Origin: Gammaproteobacteria bacterium
Lineage (GTDB): Bacteria; Pseudomonadota; Gammaproteobacteria; Burkholderiales; Nitrosomonadaceae
Reading direction: 5' to 3'
Assembly: GCA_030431985.1 (NCBI GenBank)
Contig: JAUIIB010000014.1
Location: 1 to 64,000 of the forward strand
Length of the DNA stretch: 64,000 bases
Every line of letters starts with the position of its first letter. The first letter of the stretch is position 1. Positions 57,385-64,000 of this stretch are shown here, piece by piece. Below the pieces are notes generated by a model, which worked only from the letters and a program-made list of their open reading frames with translations, did no database searches and had not been told where the DNA came from. The position numbers were made by a program, and so were the translations under genes.

Positions 57385-58521
57385 CTATTTCAGCTGCTCA
57401 TGCAACAACTTCAGAATATTCTTAGCCACAGCCTGACTCACAGGCGTATTATCTTCGTTCAGGATAGATACTTTACTTGAGCTGGTACCTGTTTCCTTGA
57501 CCTGAATACGATATCTAGATGCCCTGGAATCATCATCCTTACTTTTCCAGAACATAATATTTGACAAAATTCCATCGTCAGTACCTTTTTTGTAGCTGTC
57601 CGTTTCAGGATTGACATAACGGACATAATATAAACCTTCCACACGATCACGATCTTCCACCGTAAATCCGATGCGGTCAAGCGCCAATCCCACACGCCGC
57701 CACGATCGATCAAATGCCTCATTAATCACTAAAACGTCACCTGTGTTACTATCGATATATGCCTTTTCCGATGCGTTGCCATTCGCCGCAGTCAACTCAA
57801 ACCTGGCGCGTTCTTCTTCAACACCGAAACGCATCATCAGTCGCACCAGCATTTCTGCTTCAAGATCCGGATCGGAGCGACGCGGTTGCCATATCGTCCG
57901 ATTTGCTCCCCCGGTCTCGAGCGTTTCATCCATCCCGCGATGACTGACATAAATTTCAGTTGTTCCCATCTCAGTTCGCTCAAGCCGGGTTCTGAATTTG
58001 TCCCGTTCAGCAGTTGAATAAAAACTGTCTAGAAAAGTCGACAAAAAGTTACGAATAAAATCCTCTGGAATTTTAGCGCGGTTTTCCGCCCAATCGGTTT
58101 CCATAATACCGGCCTCAGGTACCTCCAGTTTGATAAGAAAACCCAGTTCCTGCCAGAATTCTTTCACAATAGGCCAGACAGCTTCAGGCGGCTGGGGTAC
58201 AACTAACCAGCGTTGTGTCCCGGCACGTGCAATATGCACATCCTGTACCGACATTGGCAATAAAGACGATGTACCCAGTTGACTACCCCGCTCATTATTG
58301 TAGGTGGAAAAGGTTGTCCCGGAACCGCCGCTTGGTATGGTATAGCGGTCATCTGCCGCAGGTGAAATCAAATCCGGAGGCACGTCGAGCGGAGATGGTT
58401 TAGTTGCTGATTTGTAATCCATATCCTTCTCTTCTTCGGGAAGCAAACTGCACCCCGAAGATAATACAGAAAACATGACAACCAGTAGTACCGCCATGTA
58501 CCGCCACCGTCTTTTTGACAT
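57385..58521 (-). CDS. bamC: Outer-membrane assembly lipoprotein BamC (NlpB)
   Basis: A 378-residue lipoprotein (lipobox SSGC) of the Bam complex. An unstructured N-terminal segment rich in Pro and Asp (PSPLDVPPDLISP) is followed by two helix-grip domains (about 100-230 and 250-378). It starts 1 bp after the dapA stop, the usual dapA-bamC pair. Confidence 0.9.
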   Translation of the reverse strand: MSKRRWRYMAVLLVVMFSVLSSGCSLLPEEEKDMDYKSATKPSPLDVPPDLISPAADDRYTIPSGGSGTTFSTYNNERGSQLGTSSLLPMSVQDVHIARAGTQRWLVVPQPPEAVWPIVKEFWQELGFLIKLEVPEAGIMETDWAENRAKIPEDFIRNFLSTFLDSFYSTAERDKFRTRLERTEMGTTEIYVSHRGMDETLETGGANRTIWQPRRSDPDLEAEMLVRLMMRFGVEEERARFELTAANGNASEKAYIDSNTGDVLVINEAFDRSWRRVGLALDRIGFTVEDRDRVEGLYYVRYVNPETDSYKKGTDDGILSNIMFWKSKDDDSRASRYRIQVKETGTSSSKVSILNEDNTPVSQAVAKNILKLLHEQLK

Positions 58522-58522
58522 C

Positions 58523-59410
58523 TTATTCCCTTGTGTCTTGAATCTGTGCCTGTTCCATCACTTCACGTATACGTTGATGATGTTGACCGGATAATGGTGT
58601 TAAAGGTAAGCGAATACCCGTACGAATCAGCCCCATCTGCGATACCGCCCATTTCACCGGTATTGGATTCGCTTCAACAAATAAATCAGTATGTAGACCC
58701 ATCAGCAAATTATTCAGTTTCCGTGCAGTGTTTAAATCACCCGCCATCGCCGCATTGCACATATCATGCATTTGCTTTGGCGCAACATTTGCCGTCACAG
58801 AAATCACACCATGCCCGCCAAGCAGCATTAATGCAAGCCCCGTTACATCATCGCCGCTCCACACCAAAAAATCCGCCGGTACACGTCGCAATAAATCACA
58901 ACCGCGCGCAATATCACCGGTAGCATCCTTAACCCCTATGATATTTGGAATTTGCGCCAAACGTAAACTTGTTTGATTATCGATATCAGCTACTGTCCGA
59001 CCTGGCACATTATAAAGAATGTGTGGAATATCAACTGCCTCTGCAATCGCCTTAAAGTGCTGATACAAACCTTCTTGAGTAGGCTTATTGTAATAAGGCG
59101 CTACGGATAAACAAGCATCTACGCCTGCTTCTTTCGCATAAGCCGATAAATCAATAGCCTCCCGTGTTGAATTTGCGCCAGTACCTGCGATTATCGGAAT
59201 ACGCCCCGCTGCATAGTCCACTGCAGCACGCATTAACAAATGATGCTCCTCAAAATCGACTGTCGGCGACTCACCGGTAGTCCCTACGACAACGATACCA
59301 TCTGTACCGTGCTCAATATGAAAATCAATTAGCGCATGATAGCTTTCGAGGTCTAATTCACCATCCTCATGCATCGGCGTAACAAGGGCTACTAAACTTC
59401 CTTTAAACAT
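58523..59410 (-). CDS. dapA: 4-hydroxy-tetrahydrodipicolinate synthase
   Basis: A 295-residue class I aldolase of lysine/diaminopimelate synthesis (pyruvate plus aspartate semialdehyde). Visible are [50 protein letters not shown] and the Schiff-base Lys in [10 protein letters not shown]. The length is typical. Followed by bamC. Confidence 0.96.
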   Translation of the reverse strand: MFKGSLVALVTPMHEDGELDLESYHALIDFHIEHGTDGIVVVGTTGESPTVDFEEHHLLMRAAVDYAAGRIPIIAGTGANSTREAIDLSAYAKEAGVDACLSVAPYYNKPTQEGLYQHFKAIAEAVDIPHILYNVPGRTVADIDNQTSLRLAQIPNIIGVKDATGDIARGCDLLRRVPADFLVWSGDDVTGLALMLLGGHGVISVTANVAPKQMHDMCNAAMAGDLNTARKLNNLLMGLHTDLFVEANPIPVKWAVSQMGLIRTGIRLPLTPLSGQHHQRIREVMEQAQIQDTRE

Positions 59411-59578
59411 GGCTCATTCGTTTTATAAAAATTGTATATTTTACCTGAAACTCAACATGCAAAAACGCTTTACCAACATATATTCCTGCATCTTCCAACA
59501 ACACGCTGCATGATTACTCACTGAGTCGCATAATAAATACAGCTACTCATTGAGCGCTTCCCCAGGAAACCTACCCCT

Positions 59579-62167
59579 TTACTGTGTTTTGGAAAAATGC
59601 ATTTCACCATCATGATAATCAACCGAAATAGCATCTTTGGCAGCAAACCTGCCTTCCAAAATGGCTTTGGCCAGGGGGTTTTCAATTTGCGCTTGAATCG
59701 ATCTTTTTAGCGGACGTGCGCCAAAAACGGGATCAAATCCTACCTGAGACAGCTCTGCTAACGCCGCATCACTCACATGCAGACGCATTTCCAAGGCTGT
59801 CAGGCGCTTTTCTAGATACTGCAGCTGTATTTTCGCGATGGATTTAATATGCTTCTCATCAAGTGCATGGAACACAACCACTTCGTCAATTCGATTAACA
59901 AACTCCGGGCGGAAATGTGACTTTACTTCTCCCATTACCGCATCCTTAATCGCCTGGTAGTTCTGTCCATACATTTCCTGTATTCTATGCGAACCCAGGT
60001 TGGACGTCATCACAATCACTGTGTTCTTGAAATCAACCGTCCTACCCTGTCCATCCGTCATACGCCCGTCATCCAGCACTTGCAACAATACATTGAAAAC
60101 ATCAGGGTGCGCTTTCTCCACCTCATCTAGCAAAATAACCGCGTAGGGTTTTCTGCGTACGATTTCCGTCAAATAACCGCCTTCCTCATAACCAACATAA
60201 CCAGGGGGCGCACCAATCAACCTGGCCACGGCATGTTTTTCCATAAATTCAGACATATCAACGCGAACCATATGCTCTTCTGAATCAAACAGGAAACTGG
60301 CTAACGCTTTACACAACTCTGTCTTACCAACGCCGGTTGGACCAAGAAACAGGAAAGAACCGTAAGGTCGGTCCGGATCAGCCAGACCCGCGCGAGAACG
60401 ACGTATTGCATCGGCAACTAAACGCACAGCTTCGTCTTGACCCACAACGCGCTCATGCAACTTTCGTTCCATCTGTAGCAGTTTCTCACGCTCACCTTGC
60501 ATCATTTTTGAAACCGGTATACCGGTCGCACGTGAAACGACTTCTGCAATTTCTTCGGCCCCTACCTGTGTCCGTAATAGCTTGGGTTTTGCAGTTTCTG
60601 TCATCGATACTGCGCCCTCTTGCGACTTGAGTTGAGATTCCAACTGCGGTAATCGCCCATACTGCAGTTCGGACACTTTTTGCCAGTCACCCTTACGCGT
60701 AGCGGCCTCAATCTCCAATTTAATTTTCTCGATTTCTTCCTTGACTTGCTGGGATCCATGAATATGCGACTTCTCCGTCTTCCAGATTTCCTCCAGATCT
60801 GCATATTCCCGCTCTTTTTGCTCAATCTCTTCTTCAAGCAGCTGCAAGCGCTTACGCGAAGCCTCATCCAGCTCTTTCTTCATGGCTTCCCGTTCGATTT
60901 TGAGCTGAATTAAGCGCCGGTCAAGGATGTCCATCGCCTCCGGCTTAGAATCGATCTCCATACGAATACGTGCCGCAGCCTCATCCACCAGATCAATTGC
61001 TTTATCTGGTAAGAAGCGGTCGGTCACATAACGGTTAGACAACTCAGCTGCCGCAACGATCGCAGGATCAGTGATATCGACACCGTGATGCAACTCATAT
61101 TTCTCCTGTAAACCACGCAAAATGGCTATCGTCGCATCCACAGTCGGCTCTTCTACCAGCACTTTCTGAAATCGCCTCTCAAGTGCAGCGTCTTTTTCAA
61201 TGTGTTTGCGATACTCATCTAGCGTTGTTGCGCCCACGCAATGCAATTCGCCCCGCGCTAGGGCAGGCTTCAGCATATTACCGGCATCCATCGCACCTTC
61301 AGCTTTGCCAGCACCCACCATGGTATGGATTTCATCAATAAAAACGATAGTGTTGCCTTCGTCCTGTGCCAATTCCTTCAACACTGATTTCAACCGCTCC
61401 TCAAATTCTCCACGATACTTGGCACCTGCCAATAAGGCGGCCATATCCAGAGACAAAACACGTTTATTTTTCAGGTTCTCAGGCACCTCTCCATTCACAA
61501 TGCGCTGCGCCAGACCTTCAACAATAGCCGTTTTCCCAACACCAGGCTCACCAATTAAGACAGGATTATTTTTAGTTCGCCGCTGCAGGACTTGAATAGC
61601 ACGGCGAATTTCATCATCACGACCAATGACAGGATCAAGTTTTCCTTGACGCGCGCGCTCGGTCAAATCAAGCGTATATTTTTTTAACGCTTCACGGCTA
61701 CTTTCAGCTTCGGCGCTATTGACCTGCTCACCACCACGAACAGCTAAAATCGCCTGCTCCAATGCGGAGTAACTGACGCCCTGCTCTTTAAGCAATGTTG
61801 CCGTTTCATTATTGTCTTTAAGTAAGGCCAACAAAAACATTTCCGAAGCAATAAACTGATCTCCACGTTTCTGCGCTTCCTTATCTGCCATATTCATTAA
61901 GCTGGCCAAGCTTCGCGACAGGTTGACTTCCCCACCCTGCCCTTCAACTTTAGGCATACGTTCGATGCGGCGTTTTAACGCATCACGCAACGGAGATACA
62001 TTGGCGCCACTGCGCTGCAACAGCGAAACGGTTACGCCATCCTCCTGCTGTAATAATGCCAGTAATAAATGATCCGGCTCAATGTAGGCATGATCCTGCC
62101 CGACCGCAATACTTTGCGCATCTGCGAGTGCCTGCTGGAATTTCGTGGTTAATTTATCAAAACGCAT
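59579..62167 (-). CDS. clpB: ATP-dependent disaggregase ClpB
   Basis: An 862-residue Hsp100 protein. The N domain (about 1-145), NBD1 ([20 protein letters not shown]), a coiled-coil middle domain (about 410-520) and NBD2 ([19 protein letters not shown]) are all present. It works with DnaK to dissolve protein aggregates. A sigma-32-type promoter lies upstream, with GGAG before the ATG. Confidence 0.97.
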   Translation of the reverse strand: MRFDKLTTKFQQALADAQSIAVGQDHAYIEPDHLLLALLQQEDGVTVSLLQRSGANVSPLRDALKRRIERMPKVEGQGGEVNLSRSLASLMNMADKEAQKRGDQFIASEMFLLALLKDNNETATLLKEQGVSYSALEQAILAVRGGEQVNSAEAESSREALKKYTLDLTERARQGKLDPVIGRDDEIRRAIQVLQRRTKNNPVLIGEPGVGKTAIVEGLAQRIVNGEVPENLKNKRVLSLDMAALLAGAKYRGEFEERLKSVLKELAQDEGNTIVFIDEIHTMVGAGKAEGAMDAGNMLKPALARGELHCVGATTLDEYRKHIEKDAALERRFQKVLVEEPTVDATIAILRGLQEKYELHHGVDITDPAIVAAAELSNRYVTDRFLPDKAIDLVDEAAARIRMEIDSKPEAMDILDRRLIQLKIEREAMKKELDEASRKRLQLLEEEIEQKEREYADLEEIWKTEKSHIHGSQQVKEEIEKIKLEIEAATRKGDWQKVSELQYGRLPQLESQLKSQEGAVSMTETAKPKLLRTQVGAEEIAEVVSRATGIPVSKMMQGEREKLLQMERKLHERVVGQDEAVRLVADAIRRSRAGLADPDRPYGSFLFLGPTGVGKTELCKALASFLFDSEEHMVRVDMSEFMEKHAVARLIGAPPGYVGYEEGGYLTEIVRRKPYAVILLDEVEKAHPDVFNVLLQVLDDGRMTDGQGRTVDFKNTVIVMTSNLGSHRIQEMYGQNYQAIKDAVMGEVKSHFRPEFVNRIDEVVVFHALDEKHIKSIAKIQLQYLEKRLTALEMRLHVSDAALAELSQVGFDPVFGARPLKRSIQAQIENPLAKAILEGRFAAKDAISVDYHDGEMHFSKTQ

Positions 62168-62198
62168 TTATTTCTCCGATTGGTAAGTCTTCATTCAT

Positions 62199-62227
62199 AA
62201 CGTGGGGGAACACGTTTAAATTTCAAC
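62199..62227 (-). promoter_or_regulatory. Sigma-32 heat-shock promoter of clpB
   Basis: On the minus strand GTTGAAA (62221-62227) and CCCCACGTT (62199-62207) are separated by 13 bp. This fits the CTTGAAA / CCCCATnT consensus. It lies about 35-60 bp upstream of the clpB ATG. Confidence 0.7.
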
Positions 62228-62309
62228 CCACTACTCTACTTTGAATGTATTTCTGAAACAGCAAACGGAATTAAAATTGAGTAAAGATTTTCAGGTGTTT
62301 CAGATATTT

Positions 62310-63578
62310 TCAACGCCTGTGAATTTTACGTGTACCAATCAAATGAAGTGAGTCTTCTTTACCTTGGTTATAGGTATGCCATCTATATACCAAAGCCATA
62401 ATTGTTGATAAGAACAGCCCAAACATCACGATAACAATATAGATATGCACATCAAAATAAATTAACAATGCATAGAGTGACAACATAACCAGAATACTCA
62501 GGTTTTCGTTGAAATTTTGCACGGCAATGGAATGCCCCGCACCCATCAAAATATAGCCTCGATGCTGCAACAATGCATTCATCGGTACAACAAAAAAACC
62601 CGACATTGCTCCAATAATAACTAAGAAAAATACTGAAACCCAGAAATCGTGAACAAAAACAAGCGTTATGACTACTAGACCAATTGCAATCCCCAATGGA
62701 ATAACAGATAAAGACCGTTTCAAGGATACCGAACGCGCTGCCATTACAGCACCTATTGCTATGCCCAATGCTACAATACCCTGCAACTGGGCTGCTTTAC
62801 TTAACGAATAACCGAGCGCAACTTCGGCCCAATTGATAACAACAAATTGCAGTGTAGCTCCGGCCCCCCATAACAGGGTCGTCACCGCCAGCGTAATTTG
62901 TCCAAGTTTGTCCGTCCATAGCAGTCTCACGCAATGTGCAAATTCGTGAACCAGATAAAGCGGGCTTTTTTTCGGAATTCGATGATCTATCCCGGTATTC
63001 GGAATATACAAATTGAATATTGCTGCAAGCAGATAAATCACCCCCACCACAAAAATGCTCATATCTGTTGCAGTATGAATAAAAGGAAAACCAAACGTCA
63101 GAAATATCTGTGAAACAGACGGTGCGATTAAAGTACCCCCAAGCATTGTACCAAGCACGATGGAAGCTACCGTCAGTCCTTCTATCCAACCGTTCGCAAC
63201 AACCAGCTTTTCAGGAGGTAACAACTCCGTCAAAATGCCATATTTTGCCGGTGAATAGGCTGCAGCACCTAACCCTACGATCGCATAAGCTCCCAATGCG
63301 GAATACTGATGCATCGCAAAAAATAGCAGCACGCACCCTAACACTTTGATCGTATTGCTGATAAACATAACCCTGCCTTTAGGCATAGAATCAGCGAATG
63401 CACCAACGAAAGGTGCAAGAATAACGTAGAACAACACAAAAACAAATTTGAGAATCGGCGTGAGAAAATCAGGGGCATGCAAGTCGATCAATAGCGCAAT
63501 AGCCACGACCAACAATGCATTATCTGCAAGCGAGGAAAGAAACTGCGCCGCCATAATGGTATAGAAGCCACGATTCAA
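62310..63578 (-). CDS. lplT: Lysophospholipid transporter (LplT-like, MFS)
   Basis: A 422-residue inner-membrane MFS protein with about 12 segments. N-terminal FYTIMAAQFLSSLADNALLVVAIALL, AFADSMPKGRVMF and AAYSPAKYGILTELLPPEKLVVANGW are typical of LplT, which flips lysophosphatidylethanolamine inward for repair. The start is a TTG at 63578 with AGGAG upstream. No adjacent acyltransferase gene (aas) is visible. Confidence 0.85.
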   Translation of the reverse strand: MNRGFYTIMAAQFLSSLADNALLVVAIALLIDLHAPDFLTPILKFVFVLFYVILAPFVGAFADSMPKGRVMFISNTIKVLGCVLLFFAMHQYSALGAYAIVGLGAAAYSPAKYGILTELLPPEKLVVANGWIEGLTVASIVLGTMLGGTLIAPSVSQIFLTFGFPFIHTATDMSIFVVGVIYLLAAIFNLYIPNTGIDHRIPKKSPLYLVHEFAHCVRLLWTDKLGQITLAVTTLLWGAGATLQFVVINWAEVALGYSLSKAAQLQGIVALGIAIGAVMAARSVSLKRSLSVIPLGIAIGLVVITLVFVHDFWVSVFFLVIIGAMSGFFVVPMNALLQHRGYILMGAGHSIAVQNFNENLSILVMLSLYALLIYFDVHIYIVIVMFGLFLSTIMALVYRWHTYNQGKEDSLHLIGTRKIHRR

Positions 63579-64000
63579 ACTGTTTCTCCTCTGGACATGT
63601 TATTATTTTTTTTAAATACTAAATAATAATTAGTAGGGTTTTATACCATGAAATGGTACCCAACCACATAAATTAAATACCTAAAAGTTAGAACCATAAT
63701 CGAGTCAGTTAGTTACAATATGACGAGATTCACCAACTCAATAAATTCGGCTTGAAAAATCTAAAGGACAGTACGAAAGATCTTAATTTCTATAATTGTG
63801 ACGACTCTTTATGTCATCATCATTGCAACCGACTCTTTCCCATTGAACCAAAACAAGCACGACTTTTTAACGCAATGCTGGCAGTGTTTAGCGTACTCGG
63901 AGTCGCAGTCACTTTCTATTAAACTAATATCTGCATTGCAAATTGATAGACGCAGAGCTAATACACACCTCTCTTCTCGTAATCGTATAAAAATATGCAA
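63579..64000. other. Region upstream of lplT, mostly non-coding
   Basis: About 420 bp. A small palindrome (TACCATGAAATGGTA) lies at 63644-63658. A Cys-rich minus-strand frame (63809-64000, open at the right edge, with HCQHC and KKSC) could be part of a small protein, but has no start with a ribosome-binding site in the window. Confidence 0.3.

Overview
The window looks like chromosome from a betaproteobacterium close to Nitrosomonas. This is inferred from gene content, not proven: a ychF-pth-rplY-prs-tRNA-Gln-ispE-lolB housekeeping run, PEP-CTERM surface proteins, an alanine dehydrogenase, many TonB/Fur-type iron functions and moderate GC. No rRNA, prophage, CRISPR array or intact insertion sequence was seen. 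One tRNA gene (Gln, UUG) is present.

Layout. 0-5.4 kb: an ECF sigma factor, its zinc-finger anti-sigma factor and a subtilisin-like lipoprotein form one operon. Nearby are an EF-hand protein, a divergent secreted RTX-like protein and a PEP-CTERM protein. 5.5-9.4 kb: radical SAM protein, queD, a TatD nuclease, alanine dehydrogenase and a 42-residue lipoprotein. 9.8-22 kb: an aerobactin-type siderophore island, with biosynthesis genes in iucA-B-C-D order, a divergent MFS exporter candidate, an RTX protein, a PEP-CTERM protein, an IutA-like TonB receptor and a PepSY membrane protein. Four Fur-box-like sites sit in front of its transcription units. 22.6-25.5 kb: Kelch-type lipoprotein and an AbgT transporter. 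25.7-36.4 kb: ychF, pth, rplY, prs, tRNA-Gln, ispE, lolB, minE-minD-minC, an unknown membrane-anchored protein and a TPR lipoprotein.

36.7-50 kb is more accessory: a giant M1/M28/PDZ peptidase, a MITE-like element, an AraC regulator with an alpha/beta hydrolase, a second A/T-rich hydrolase followed by a copy of the first hydrolase's 3' end, a divergent beta-propeller/di-haem lipoprotein pair, an unknown 159-residue protein and a phosphate-selective-type porin with a three-repeat Pho-box-like site. 50-54.5 kb: rfbD, rfbB, tilS, accA. 54.6-57.3 kb: exported MsrB and MsrA, a ribosomal-oxygenase-like JmjC protein and a second micro-lipoprotein paralogous to the one at 9.2 kb. 57.4-63.6 kb: bamC, dapA, clpB (with a sigma-32-type promoter) and lplT.

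How the parts may work together. The siderophore island is self-consistent: lysine N-hydroxylation (IucD), N-acylation (IucB), two NIS synthetases (IucA, IucC), export (MFS), outer-membrane uptake (IutA-like) and probable inner-membrane iron release (PepSY). The two secreted or surface proteins in the same Fur-controlled block are unexplained. The sigma/anti-sigma/protease operon may be a signalling module, because the anti-sigma periplasmic domain appears to share secondary-structure order with the protease's own propeptide region. A family of about 85-100 bp elements with inverted ends occurs twice, and one copy supplies the tilS start codon.
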